Part shown: positions 37,970 through 49,453 of the stretch, piece after piece
Position numbering within the stretch: the stretch's first letter is position 1
Layout: each line of letters starts with the position of its first letter
Assembly: GCA_019915015.1 (NCBI GenBank)
Contig: JAHBBC010000012.1
Coordinates: 1,178,001-1,242,000 of the forward strand
Reading direction: 5' to 3'
Origin: Auriscalpium vulgare
Lineage: Eukaryota; Basidiomycota; Agaricomycetes; Russulales; Auriscalpiaceae
Length of the DNA: 64,000 nucleotides
Notes under the pieces: generated by a model
The model's database searches: none
Seen by the model: the letters and a program-made list of their open reading frames with translations, nothing else
What the model was told of the DNA's origin: nothing
Made by a program: the position numbers and the translations under genes

Positions 37970-38228
37970 TCACCAGTCCGGGCTTTGGCCAGGCCCGCCC
38001 GTGGCCCGCCGCCAGTCTGCGTTGCTCCCGCCGCCACCGCCCGTGCCGCGACGCCAGTCTGTGGAGCCTCCGCCGCCACCGCCGACGCCTGGTTCTGGGA
38101 CCGGGAGCTGCAAGAGAGATGTGTGAGCAAAGAGGCGTGCGGGAGAGAGAGAGGACGGGACGCACGGGGGCAGCGGAGACGAGGGAGAGAGCGAGGAGGA
38201 GAATTACTGCGGTATAGCGTGATAGCAT
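37970..38228 (-). CDS. Small secreted Gly-rich peptide with DWRR repeats
   Basis: Predicted 66-residue secreted protein, too short to show as one ORF because of an intron. Exons 38166..38228 and 37970..38107 (63 + 138 nt) are joined by a 58-nt GT-AG intron. Exon 1 is a clean signal peptide (MLSRYTAVILLLALSLVSAAP), with the likely cleavage around SAA. Exon 2 is Pro/Gly-rich and repeats a 13-14 residue unit ending in or containing Asp-Trp: STDWRRGTGGGGG, SNADWRRATGGPG, QSPDW, then stop. A TATA box (TATATAAG on the minus strand) lies 40-47 nt before the ATG, as in highly expressed genes. No cysteines. I recognise no family. It could be a cell-wall or signalling peptide; nothing in the sequence decides this. 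Confidence 0.6.
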
Positions 38229-39615
38229 TGCGTTGAGATTGAGTTGGGGAGGGATTGGCGGACGGGCTTATATATGGCAGATGGGTGGAGACCTTGAGAG
38301 AAGCGGTGGTTGTTCGGGGTCCCACGTGTCAGGCATCCAGGACCAGGCACATATTTCACAATAATAGCCGCATGTCGTCGCCCTGCCTGCCCTGCGTCCT
38401 TGTCTCCGTCGCGCCAAGCCCGCCACACGCCGCCCACCGCAGCGCCGACGCACAGACCGCCCGCCCGCCGTATTGTTCTTTCTGCGTGCGACAACGCGGG
38501 GAACAACGCGCGTCAGGGAGGGCCTGTGCGCATGGGGGCTACGATGATCACGGGAGGGCTCGGTACGGCACGCGCGTCAATCACCCGGGTTATCTGCCCT
38601 ATCGCGCGCCGCGTCCGTTTCCACTTTTCCTGATGGGCCGCTCGCCAAAATAATGATCGCTCGCCCTGGCCTGCCGGACGCCTGTGCTCGCGGCAGGCAC
38701 GCGCCCGTGCCTGCGCCGCCTCGAGGAGCAGTAACGGCAACCTGCAGCACGGCGACCTGCAGCACAATTGCAAGGTGGCGGGGACAATAAGTGGGTGGGG
38801 GGCGAGAGGCGGGCGGCGAGGTGCGTCGGGGGTATCAGGAGTCAGATCAGGTCGACACGCGGGTCGCAATGCCAATAGCAAATTGACTGGTCCGGATATG
38901 GGCATAGCATCCAGCCCTTCTGACCATCCCGCCGGGACGCCAGGAAAGGCACTGGCGAAGACTAGCGAGCGATCAGCCTCCGCAGCCTCGACAGCCGCGC
39001 ACCCAGCGGACCCACCGTCCACGCCCCGTGGCCACGCCCTCCGCGCCCGGCCCATCCGTCTCCCGGCCCCGGATCACCCGCCCGACCCCGACCCCGTCCC
39101 GCCCTCCGTGCCCCCCACCTGCACTCAACGCTGTTTCACCGCCTTCCATCAGACCCGCGCCCTGCTCTGCGTACCCCGCGCGCGACTCTGCGAATCCCCC
39201 ATCCAGCCTCTCTGACGCACACCCGCGTAATCGCGCCCATAACTTAAGTCATCGCCAATGGAAGCCCTGGCGCGCCGGGTGCGGGGCAGCGGCGGCGCGC
39301 TGACACTGCCTGAGCGAGAAGGCGATCCCGCGCCCCGCACTGTCACATCGGGGGCCCCGTCGAACCCGGTGCGCGCGTTGCCTGCTTCGCGCGCGCGGCG
39401 CCGCTGTGACGCGAACACGTCGGCCGTGCGTGCGTCCGCCTCTGGAACACCGGAACATCGCCCGCGTGCACGTGGGAGCGCGGCCTGTCCAGAGGGCTCG
39501 TTCAGACAGCACTTATCGGCCTTGGGCTCGCCTCGATGGTGGAAGCCCGAGGACACGCTTCAGCGCGCCGAATACGGCTGCCTTCCAGGCCCGCATCCCA
39601 CTCATGTTTTTTCCA
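38229..39615. promoter_or_regulatory. Promoter of the secreted peptide gene; no other gene
   Basis: 1.39 kb without a supported gene. TATATATAAG-type core at 38268-38275 belongs to the peptide gene. The rest, up to PRP17, is GC-rich with several long but compositionally biased open stretches that I do not accept as genes. Confidence 0.5.
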
Positions 39616-41852
39616 TCAGAAATGGCGAAGGCAAGAAACACACAACACCCGCTGCAGTCGGCGGCTCACAGCCCAGCTTTGCGGAGGCACGGCCCATGCT
39701 CGGGAGTTAGATGGATCAGACGTGGGCCCCATGATGCGGGCATGTACACGACAGGACAGTGGAGTGTTAATCCTGTGACGGCCATGAGTATGGTCCTCGA
39801 ACCACGATGGCGCAACGCTCACCCAAAGCTTGATAAGGCCGTCCCACGACGCTGTGATCACCTTCGACTGTAGAGCGTGCTGCGTGAGTGTGCTGGTTCG
39901 CGCGGCGGGAAGAGGACCCTTACGCTCTCATGCGGCAGCCACTCGTGCGCGATCACCACCTTCGAGTGCGCCTTGAGCCGCGACTTGATGCGCCCCGTCT
40001 TCCAGTCCCAGAACACGACGTTCCCCTCCCCGTCCCCGCTGCTGATCCACTTCCCGTCCGGCGAGAACCCCACCTGGCACGCGTACCCCGCCACACTGTG
40101 CCCCGCAAACCGCTTTTTCCGGTTCTGCCGGAAGTTGTCCGTGCTGTAGATCAGTATCTGGTTGTCCAGCGACTGCGCCGCAAAGTATTTGTCTGCGCGA
40201 AAACTCTATCAGCAAGCAGCCAGCCTCTCATCCTCCGCGCCACGCACTGGATGGGTGGAGCGTCACCGATGGCATCGAGTGCATGTGCGGCTCGGCTATG
40301 TACTTGATGACGACGGGAATGTCGAAATCCCACGCCCGGATCGTTTTGTCGTCCGACGTGGTCACGAACCGCCGGTTCTCGTCCACAAAGGTTATCGTGT
40401 TGACAGGTCCCAGATGCTGGTCGTACTCCTGTGTAATCTCGCCGGAATTGATGTCGTACTGCGCGGCGACAACGCGGGGAGCGCGGTCAGGCGTGGTCTA
40501 AAAGCATATCAGAATTCTCACTCACCTGTATGATCTTCTTGTCAGACATCCCCGCCAAGAAGATGTGCTGCTTGTCCTCGTCCGGATGGAAGCGCACCAC
40601 GTACGGGATTTTGCCGTTGCTGAAGCGCTGCAGGCATTGGCCTGTCTCCGTGTCCCACAGCTTCATCTGCCGGTCGTACCCACACGACAAAAACTTCCTC
40701 CCATCGTTGGAAAATGTAACGTCTTTCACGGCCTTAACGTGTCCGTGGAACGTCCGCAAGCAGTTGCCGTGTGTGTAGATGTCCCACAGCTGCGGAGCGC
40801 GCTGTGAGCACCAATGCGTCCGGCACGCGTCGTGAGACGTACCTTTATCTTCGTGTCCATCGACCCACTTAATAGGAGATGGCCAGTATTCGGAAACGTA
40901 CGGATGACGGAAACACCTTGCGTGTGTCCGGTCCATGTGTGGATGCACGTCTTGGGAATGAACGTTTCCTCGGAGCCAGGTTCTGATTGGAGGTGCGGCG
41001 CCTCGCCCACGGGCGGGTGCATGTACGTCCGGCCTTGGTAGTCGGTCATCGACTTGCCATGGAACACGGTCGTCTCTTCGCCGTATGCGCCGCGCTTGGG
41101 CTTCGCCTTCCGCGTGACGACCACCTCCTCCTCCTCCTCTTCCTCCTCGTCCTCCTCGCCCGCGTCCTCGCCGGCGGGGATGCCCACGGGCTCGTCGCCG
41201 GCCCACGCCGCCCACGGCCCCGCGTACGCGCCGTCCCCGTCGACCACCTCCAGGTCGCCCTTCCCCTGCCGCTTGCGCTTCAGCGCTTTCTTCGTCGCGG
41301 CGCTGACGTGCAGCGAGCTGATCGTCGCGAAGTTGTTCGCCTGCGCGGCCTCGAGCGAGCCCAGGAGCGCCGGCGCGCTGGGGTCGATGGACGGGTTCGC
41401 CGAGTACCCGAGGATGGAGTGCGTGAGGTGCTGCGTGCGGAACGCGTGCTCGTCCATGGCCTGTTCCTCGACGTGCCCCGCGAGCGCGTTCTGGTTCATG
41501 AAGCGGTTGCGCTCGCCGAACGGGTTCTCCGGGCCCTGCACGGCGAGCGTCATGTCGGCGTAGGGGATGTTGACGTTCATCTGTGTGTCCGTCGGCCGTG
41601 TAATGAGGGACGTCTGTTTGAGCGGATCCTGCGTGCATGCGTGTCAGTTGCAGTCGTGTGCGCGGCGGAAAGATCGTCGGCACGCACCTCGGCGAGGACA
41701 TCGGGAGCAGCTTTCTTCACCGCCAGCTGCGACGAGCTGCGCTCCTCGATGCGCGGCCGCTTGGCAGGTGCCAGTGCGGCCAGACCGAAAGCATCCGCGC
41801 TGTTCGAGGGACCCGCGTCCTCGTCGGAGGAGTATCCGTAGACCAGGGACAT
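39616..41852 (-). CDS. PRP17: PRP17/CDC40, WD40 splicing factor
   Basis: Second-step splicing factor of the spliceosome, associated with the Prp19 complex and needed for 3' splice site use. Exons (minus): 41688..41852, 40843..41628, 40526..40789, 40248..40458, 39924..40192 and a last exon from 39867. It starts [12 protein letters not shown], as Prp17 proteins do. NPFGERNRF and the [15 protein letters not shown] block before the propeller are diagnostic. WD repeats include [34 protein letters not shown] and [12 protein letters not shown], ending [14 protein letters not shown]. An acidic Glu run lies near residues 185-200. The 3' end is uncertain: the frame stays open to 39616 beyond the usual C-terminus, so a final short intron after KLW at about 39832 is possible. 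Length as written is about 648 residues. Confidence 0.9.
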
Positions 41853-42030
41853 AGTGTCGAGCAGGAGAAATCGCCGCGAGGGCGTAAGGCAGATGGAGGT
41901 TGCAAGCCGCGCGCTGCGAGTTGTGGCGAGCGCGTCGAGTCTTACGTAAGGCCATGTGGGTCTCCCCCTCTACCACTGCCACTTGAGCCGGGCTTGCCTC
42001 GTTCCCACCCTACCCCCCGTCCCCCGCCGC
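41853..42030. promoter_or_regulatory. 178-bp bidirectional promoter (PRP17 / Myb-C2H2 gene)
   Basis: Start codons lie 178 bp apart. A polypyrimidine tract directly precedes the plus-strand ATG, as is common at fungal transcription starts. Confidence 0.55.
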
Positions 42031-44204
42031 ATGGCCGAACGGAACACCGGCCGCCCATGGACGACTCCCGAAGATGATCTCCTGCGCCACGCCGTGGAGA
42101 CGGCCGGCGAGAATGCAGACTGGAAGACGATCGCCCTGCGCGTGCCGGGGCGGACGAACAAAGCATGCCGCAAGGTGCGCATCCTCCCCAATCAAATCAT
42201 GCTTTCCATGTTGTTTATGCGGCGCGATGCGCGGCCAGAGGTGGCTGCACTCCCTGGCGCCGAACGTCCGGAAGGTCCAGTGGACACCGGAGGAGGACGA
42301 CAGGCTCAAGAAGCTGTACGCCATCCACGGGGCGAAATGGTCCGTCATAGCGCGCGGCATACCTGGCCGGACAGACGACGCATGTTCCAAACGCTATCGC
42401 GAGGCTCTCGACCCAGCCCTCATCTCGGCAGGGTGGACAGACGCGGAGGACGCGCAGCTCCTCGCGCTGCACGCGCGCTTCGGTGGCAAGTGGGTGCAGG
42501 TGGGCAAGGAGCTGCGGCGCAGCAGCCTCGGATGTCGGAATAGGTTTGTTTGTTTGTTTGCAGGGCGTCACTCCGCCGCCGCGCGATGTCTGCTGATTGC
42601 TCGCTGGTAGGTGGCGGTTGCTGCAGCGCAAGGAGGCGTCCATCGCGCGCGCGGGCGCCGCAGATTGGCTGAGCTATACGGCGCAGGCGCAGCCCCCCGC
42701 AGGCCCGCCGCCGCCGTCGTCGTGGAACGGCATCGATGTCAACGACAGCGCGCTGTGGGACATGGGCCTCGCCACCGCGGACCTGTCGAATCGTATTCTG
42801 GCTCGCCCGCAGACACCGCCCCTTGCGCCGACGGTGGAGGACGTGCTGAGCCTGCACGAGCTGACGATGCAGTACCCGGCGTCGGTGGACGTGCCGATGC
42901 CAGATCTGCGTCCGCAGGAGCTGCCGCCACAGAGGCGGCCCGACTATGCCATGCCTACCCCGCCCTCTGACAGAGACCTCGCGTTTGAAGCTATTCCGCC
43001 TGCGACCGGACTGGCGGCGGATGGCCGCCATACCCCATCCCATAGCGTCGCACTCGCTTATCAACAGCTTCCTGACCTCACTATTACTTATGCTCACTAC
43101 GAAGAGGCCTTTCAGCATCCACACGAACCGACTCCGGCTCCTCATGAGCAGGATGTTGATCGACGCGCTCAGCCTTCTCTGTCCCCGTCGCCTCTGCACG
43201 CCCCGCCAAGCTCGCCACTTAGTGTCCTCACACCCCTGTCTTCTCCGCCAATGGCATTTGCGGCCCTCTCGTCCACACTTGATTCACTACTTCTTCCTGC
43301 GAGCCCTATACCTCCGGAACCTACAGAGCTTCCGGAACAACCTCCTCAATCACAATCGCAACAGTCTTCGGAGACCCCCGCTTCTCGACCGCGCTCCAAA
43401 CCGGGCGACCACGACGGCCCGCCACCCAGACTCTCCTCCACCCTTGCGGCTAGCTCAGAGTAAGCCGTGCGGTGATTTTATCTCCCGGCGTGAGGCTGAG
43501 CTGTCTGTAGCCCGTCCGTCTTGGGGTATGCATGTGGCGACCCGCAGTGCTGGGAGAAGACCACGGCGGCGGACGGCGCGCGGTACGCGACGTCCAAGGA
43601 GCTGTCCGAGCACGTGCGAGACGCGCATGCAGCGAGCGATCTCCCACCAGACTATCGGCCGTACCGGTGTGGGCTGCAAGGCTGCGGGAAGGCGTGGAAG
43701 GTGTGTCGCCTGTCCTCCACAGTCTAGTGTGCGCTCTCATTCCCCGCGTAGAGCGTGAATGGCCTGCAGTACCATCTCCAAGTGTAAGCTTTACTCTCCC
43801 GCGCGCCGGTGTCGCTCTCGCTCAAACGTCCGCCTCAGCTCCAAGGCGCATTTCCTGCAAGCTATCACGTCGTTATCAGCAACAGACTCCAACAACGATA
43901 CCCCAGGCGACGGTGACCGCGCTTCGAGCATAGACTCCGCGCCGCCGCCGGCGAAGAAGGCCAAGAAGCTGCACCCCTGCCCGCGCCCTAATTGCCTCCA
44001 CGTGTACAAGCAGCTGAGCGGGCTTCGCTATCATCTATCGCATGTGCGTTCTCTTCCGTGCGCTTCTACGCCCGGTGGATATTAACGCATCGGCGCGGTC
44101 TCCAGGGACATTCTAATGAAGTGCCAGCGCAGCTGGACAGCGTGCCGCCGACGCTGGCGCGGAAAGTAGCGGAGAAGCTGCAGCGCGAAGGGAGTGGACG
44201 CTGA
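42031..44204 (+). CDS. Three-repeat Myb/SANT protein with C-terminal C2H2 zinc fingers
   Basis: Predicted nuclear transcription factor, 607 residues. Exons 42031..42174, 42239..42543, 42611..43459, 43511..43700, 43752..43783 (32 nt), 43839..44043, 44106..44204. Three Myb repeats occupy about residues 8-165: WTTPEDDLL...GRTNKACRKRW, WTPEEDDRLKKLYAIHG...GRTDDACSKRY, WTDAEDAQLLALHARFGG...CRNRW. The middle (about 170-430) is Pro/Ser-rich and disordered. The C-terminal third has C2H2-type fingers: YACGDPQC...HVRDAH, YRCGLQGCGKAWKSVNGLQYHL, HPCPRPNCLHVYKQLSGLRYHLSH. Myb repeats with NGLQYHL-type fingers in one chain are unusual. I do not know a named orthologue. Splice junctions lie inside repeat 1 and finger 2, and the phases all agree. 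Confidence 0.82.
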
Positions 44205-44535
44205 ATTTATATAATCTACGTGCGCTGGATTATAATTGTTTATGTATTGGATGCGCGTAATATGGCTGTATTCACTAATTTGTTCTGTCGACGAACGTGC
44301 CTGCGACGAAGGGAGACCGCCAGGAAACAGTAAGTCGCAGGTCGACCGTCGACGGTCCGGTCCGGATCCCCGGCGTGGTCGTGGTGACGTCAGGGGCTTT
44401 TATCCTTGACCTGTTCTCGCCAGCGCTCAGCGTTTCGAGCGTCGCTGGCTCTGCATACGGTCACACCGTACTCTCTTTCCGGGTCTTAAACTCTTCGTTT
44501 TGTCTGAACTCCAACGCATCACGCCGACTGCCCGT
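44205..44535. other. Upstream region of CR gene 2
   Basis: No ORF of interest. Contains a palindromic GTCGACCGTCGAC and the probable promoter of the CR gene. Confidence 0.4.
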
Positions 44536-46365
44536 ATGATCAAGCTCGAACACAATGGAATAACAGTCGAGCTCCGATCAACGTGGACGAAGGCCTTTCA
44601 AGCCCACCTCGACGAGGATGATACAGACCCCGGCGAGAAGTTCTGTTCCAGGCTGTGGGGCAAAGGGATGCTCACAGAGGAGGACTACGGGTTTCGTGCG
44701 GACGAAGAACCACTGGCCAGACTATTCCTTACATTCACTGGGGGAAGACTGCTCCTACGTCAAGAGTATGAAGTAATGTACCAGCGCGCTCAAGACATGT
44801 ACAGACGTTCCCCCAAAGCAGGCGTAGTTGTCACAGGTCAGCCAGGGGTCGGTGAGTATCCGAGTCTATGTCTATCCTGCGTTTTTCGATGGTACGACTC
44901 GACTTTTTGCAGGCAAGACAGTCTCGATCGCGTACACCGTAGCGCGTCAACTCTCAGAGGGCCGTATTGTCGCGGTGTTCCTCCACGGCAGCCTCTATCT
45001 TTTTACCGGGAGAGGCGTGTTCACTCAGTATCCCAACCCATTGCACGAGGACGACGACCTGTTCATTGGCATTCCTGACGCGGACTGTCCCTGGTTGCTC
45101 ATCGATGCGGGTCTCAAGGTAGGATCCCCTCCTCCAGATGGTCTCGTGTATAGTCCCAAGATATTCCCCCTCCACCTCACTTCTCTGGACAGAGCAACAT
45201 ATGAAGTATGGAGAAAACAGAGAGGCGCAATCACTCTCATCATGAATCCCTGGACCCCGCAGGAGCTCAGCAATGGGCAAGTCCACTTTAGCTCGGCCTA
45301 GCTGTTGTTCGTTTAACTATCTTCTGTGACAGGCTTGCTCTTCAAACGTTCTTTCCGGCGGCATCCGCAGGCAAGCGGAAGGCTTACAGCAAGACACTCT
45401 CGGATTACATCGATAAGTACGGGATGGCGCCTCGTGATATATTTAGGGCTGTCGATGGGTCGTTGGACCTCGATGACAGCATCAAAACGGCACTGAACGG
45501 AATTGTGACATACAAAAAGCTCCGGGACCTGCTCTGCCATGCTGACGTCAATGACGACGCCGACCAACTTGTCGCGGTCTGGCGCAGCACCGCTCCCTCA
45601 TCCACGGATAACTCCGACCAGGCAGTCATGAAACCGAGATCCCCGTACATCGGGTCGTTAGTGTTTGACTGGGTCCGGCGCGCGCATCATGTCGAGACTA
45701 GGGACATCATCCGCCTCCTCTGTTCCTTCCCCCAATGCACGCTCGCCGGACGGATTTTTGAGGGGGCTGCTCTCCACGTCCTCGCCAGAGAGTGGGATGT
45801 GCCTCGCGACATCTTGCAATCCATTGCTCCTATAATGCCGATGGAGCGCATGAAACCTTCCAGCCGTGCTATCTTTCGACATACACCTGAGCCCGGCAAA
45901 ATCTTCGAGGTCCTCGCCGTAGGTGGCGGCGAGCCCACGGACGACGAGCCCATGGACGTAGACACTGGGGTGCTTGCGGAACCCAACCTCAGCCTCCCGG
46001 TGCTCCGTGGCATGTCATACTACGACGACATCAAAGATATTTCCACGAAAAGCGACCAATTAAAGACACCCAACAACCCCAACAACCCACTGTTCGACGC
46101 ACTTTTCATCGACCACGATGCGTCACCAAGGATCCTGTGGGTTTGTCAAGTGGCGATCGCGAACACACACAAGGACTCTGCCCCAGGCTATGCGCAGGTT
46201 CGTGCGATGCAGAAAAAGATGCAGAAAAGGTTCGGGGGCGTGGAGGTGAAGTACGTGTTGGTGGTGCCCGCAAGGCCTGAGCGTACAGTCAAGTGGACTC
46301 TGCCGGCCGGATGGTCTGAAGGTGACGTGTGCGGAAGTGCCTACTGTCTTCGTCTTTTCGTGTAA
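44536..46365 (+). CDS. Crinkler-RHS-type (CR) P-loop/nuclease-like protein 2
   Basis: Intact 570-residue CR-type protein. Exons 44536..44851, 44913..45276, 45333..46365 (1713 nt). The start MIKLEHNG matches the related gene downstream. The N-terminal header domain is followed by the Walker A VTGQPGVGKT, split by intron 1 after the third glycine, a QLSEGRIVAVF strand, a Walker-B-like CPWLLIDAG and RGAITLIMNPW, which closes the ATPase part. YGMAPRDIF begins the linker. The C-terminal region (NPLFDALFIDHD...ILWVCQVAIANTHK) resembles the restriction-endonuclease-like domain of the group. Intron 2 has a GC donor (gcaagt) where the paralogue has gtgagt. The final TAA overlaps a donor-like GTGTAAGT, so a longer 3' end is possible. 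Role (effector, competition or genome conflict) is unproved. Confidence 0.78.
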
Positions 46366-47482
46366 GTGGTCTTGCACGTCGCTGTCGACGGCAACGCGGG
46401 CATCCTCGACGCGCCGGAGTCGCCCGCGTTCGCACTCGATATGCGACTCGATCTATGAAAATATGCTATGCGGCGGTCATCGCACCGGAGGGCGTTTAGC
46501 CGCGTGCTGTCATCTCGAAGAAGTGTCGCGGTGGGCCGGAGGTGCTGTTCGTGGGTTTCAGCCTGAAATCGCAGGTTCAGGTGTCGGCGTGGCTGCCGAT
46601 GTTTGGTATCCGAAATAGCGACCCGCAGAGTAGTACACACGATCATTACTGAAGTAACGGACGGGAGACGTACGCAGATCCACAAATCCATGTGCTATGG
46701 ATTGACATGGAGCTTCACTGGCATGACAGTACTCGTACAAATAAATGCAGTCGCCTACCGACTCAAAAATCATATATTGCACTTTTTCACGTTCGTGCTC
46801 AGCAATCTGGGATCTCAGTGAGGTAACCCCGGTGAGAGTTGCTTTTTTTTCGGCCCCAAGTCCACAGATGCCCTTCCCAGATAGTCAGAGGATGCCATCG
46901 ATGGCGCGTTCGAGCTGCTTACAGCGATGACGACAAATGCCAGCGCAGCTTCGACGGCGGTAGCAATAGCCTCAGAAGATTCAGAAGGGAAGCCAGTCAA
47001 GAAGCCTTTCCAGCGCTGGGAGTCTCAGTCCATGTCGTTCCGAGGGATGTCACGTGTCTGCATGCATGTCGGCGCGAACGCAAGTTGAAGTCAACCGCGA
47101 GGGACTCTGCTCTTCCACTACGACTCCATCCATCCCCGATCCGCACTACGTGCCCCCGAATTTTTCCGATTATCTTCGCATGGCTGCTAGACTGCCCGGT
47201 GTCAACTCTGTCAGTGCCATGACTAGGCCCACATCGACGCCTGCGCCGGGCCAGCAACTGACTCCGACTTCGGGACATCTCGTCAACTCCATCACCACAA
47301 CGAGAACATCTGGAGGGACAGTCAAAAACACCGCTGCTGAAGGAGGCGAAAGTGGAGGATAGTAGGCTAGGATTAGGCGCAGGCGCAGGAAGCCGACCCC
47401 GCGGTCTGCCGCGCGGGGTTTGAATCGGGCGACCACAAGTTGGCCAGCCATGAATCTTCGTATCATGATCGCGCCTGCCAGT
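46366..47482. other. Spacer between the tandem CR genes
   Basis: No gene supported. It includes the 3' flank of CR gene 2, parts of which recur after CR gene 3 (see repeat at 46867-46989), and the upstream region of CR gene 3. Confidence 0.5.
46867..46989 (+). repeat. 3'-flank repeat, copy 1
   Basis: GATGCCCTTCCCAGATAGTC through GAAGATTCAGAAGG recurs at 49924-50060 with small insertions. This shows that the tandem duplication of the CR gene included about 0.6 kb of 3' flank. Confidence 0.8.
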
Positions 47483-49453
47483 ATGATCGAGCTCGAACAT
47501 AAGGGAACAAAAGTCAAGCTCCGACCAACATGGACGAGAGCCTTACCGGGCCCTGGCGAGAATGAATTTTGTTCCAGGCTGTGGTGCAAAGGGCCGCTCA
47601 AAGAGGAGGACTACGGGCTTCGTGCGGACGAAGCATCACTGTCCGGCATATCCCTTCCCTACACTGGCGGCAGACTGCTACGACGTCATGAATATGATGA
47701 AATGTATCGTCGCGTTCAAGCCGAGTACAAACGTAACCCCTGCAGAGGCTTAGTTGTTACTGGACATCCAGGTGTCGGTGAGTATCCGAGTTTATTCAGC
47801 TTTTCGATGGGTCAACTCGACTTTTTGCAGGCAAGACATCCTCGATCGTGTACGTTATTGCACGCCAACTCTCAGAGGGCCGTATCGTCGCTGTCTACTT
47901 CAACGGCGTACTCTTTCTTTTTACCGGGGACGGCGTCTTCACCCATCCCCGCCCATCACACGCGATCTTGGACCTACCTCTTACTTCCGCAGTCCCTCTC
48001 TGGCTGCTCGTCGAAGAGGGCGATCGCAGAACCCCTGTCCCATATAGTCTCGTTATTAATGCAAATGTTTTCCCACTTCATCTTGCTTCTCTGGACGAAG
48101 AGATATTCGCTGGATGGCGAAAGCAGAGGGGTGCAATTACTCTCATTATGAACCCTTGGTCCGAGAAGGAGCTTCGCCATGGGTGAGTTCATTCTAGCTC
48201 GGCCCAGCTGTTGCTCGCTCAACTATATTCTGTAATAGGCTCTTACTTCAGACGTTCTTTGAGTCGGCCTCCGCAGCTTAACGGCAGGTTTATCGCAAGG
48301 CGCTCTCGGATTGCATCGAGAAGTATGGGACAGCGCCTGGTGGAATTTATGAGGCTGTCCAGGGGAAGATCCCGATGACAGCATCAAGGCGGCACTGAAC
48401 GAAATCTCAACATACGAAAAGCTCCAGGGCTTGAAGAACCTGCTGGGCAATGCTGACGTCAATGACGACTTTCTTGCCCACCAACTTGTCACGGTCTGGC
48501 GCAGCACCGTTCCCTCATCCACGAATAACTCCGACCACGCAGTTGTGAACCCGAAATCCGCGTACGTCGGGTTGTTAGCATATGACTGGGTCCGACGGGG
48601 GCAGTCTCTCAAGTCTGCTGACTTCTTCCACCTCCTCCGTTCCTCTCCTCTATTCAGCACGCTCCGAGTCGCCAGATGGGTTTTTGAGGGGTCCGCTCTC
48701 CACGTCATCAGCGGAGATGCGCCTGCCGACATCTTGGCATTCATCCCTCTACTATTGCCGATGGAGCGCATGTTACCCCTCAACCGTGCCAGCTTTCGCC
48801 ACACACCTTTCCCTGACAAAGACCTCAATGTCGTCAGCTACAACGACGAACCTTTGGACGTCGACGATGAGGTGCCTGCGGAACATGATCTGCCCAACCT
48901 TCGCCTTCCGAGGCTCGATCGAGGCGTATCATTTTATGACGATATTCAAGATGTTTCTGTGGATAGCCGCCGGTTGCACGCACCCTCCAACCCCAATAAC
49001 CCACTGTTCGATGCATTTTTCATCGACCACGATGCGTCCCCAAAGATTCTGTGGGTTTGCCAGGTGATGATTGCCAAGTCACACAAGGGTTCTGCCAACG
49101 GGTACAAGCAGGTTCGCGCGCTGCAGAAGGAGATGGTGAAGACGTTCGGGAGCGTTGAGGTGAAGTATCTGTTGGTGGCACTGGTACCCGCAAGGCCTAC
49201 CCCTGAAGTCAGGTGGCATCTGCCGGCCGGATGGTCTGAAGGTGACGTGCGCGGAAGTGCTTACTGTCTTTGTCTTCCTGTAAGTGCACTCCATACGTAC
49301 ATTTCCAGGCGTCCGAAGTTCGCTAATCATTCTTGCCCAGATAAAAAGCTACGACATATCGCGGAACGCCGCCGAGCTGAGACTGATGAGCATTATTCGC
49401 TCCCATCATGCTTTTTACATTTGCCCAGCGATCCACTGCTCAGCCGTCTGTGA
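47483..49453 (+). pseudogene. Crinkler-RHS-type (CR) gene 3, decayed tandem paralogue
   Basis: Paralogue of the gene at 44536 with the same exon plan: 47483..47777, 47831..48182, then from 48239. Start MIELEHKG, Walker A VTGHPGVGKT, QLSEGRIVAVYFNG and RGAITLIMNPW are kept. In exon 3 the frame is broken twice: TAA at 48279-48281 and a frame change near 48365-48375, where the paralogue reads DLDDSIK. Downstream the second frame is open and well conserved (NNPLFDAFFIDHDASPKILW and on) to about 49280 or 49453. Decay is therefore recent compared with the divergence of the copies. A truncated protein with the header and P-loop domain could still be made. Confidence 0.8.

Noticed and set aside
39258..39710. 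150-residue plus-strand frame upstream of the secreted peptide gene
   Set aside because: Low-complexity, Arg/Ala/Pro-rich and without splice partners or conserved residues.
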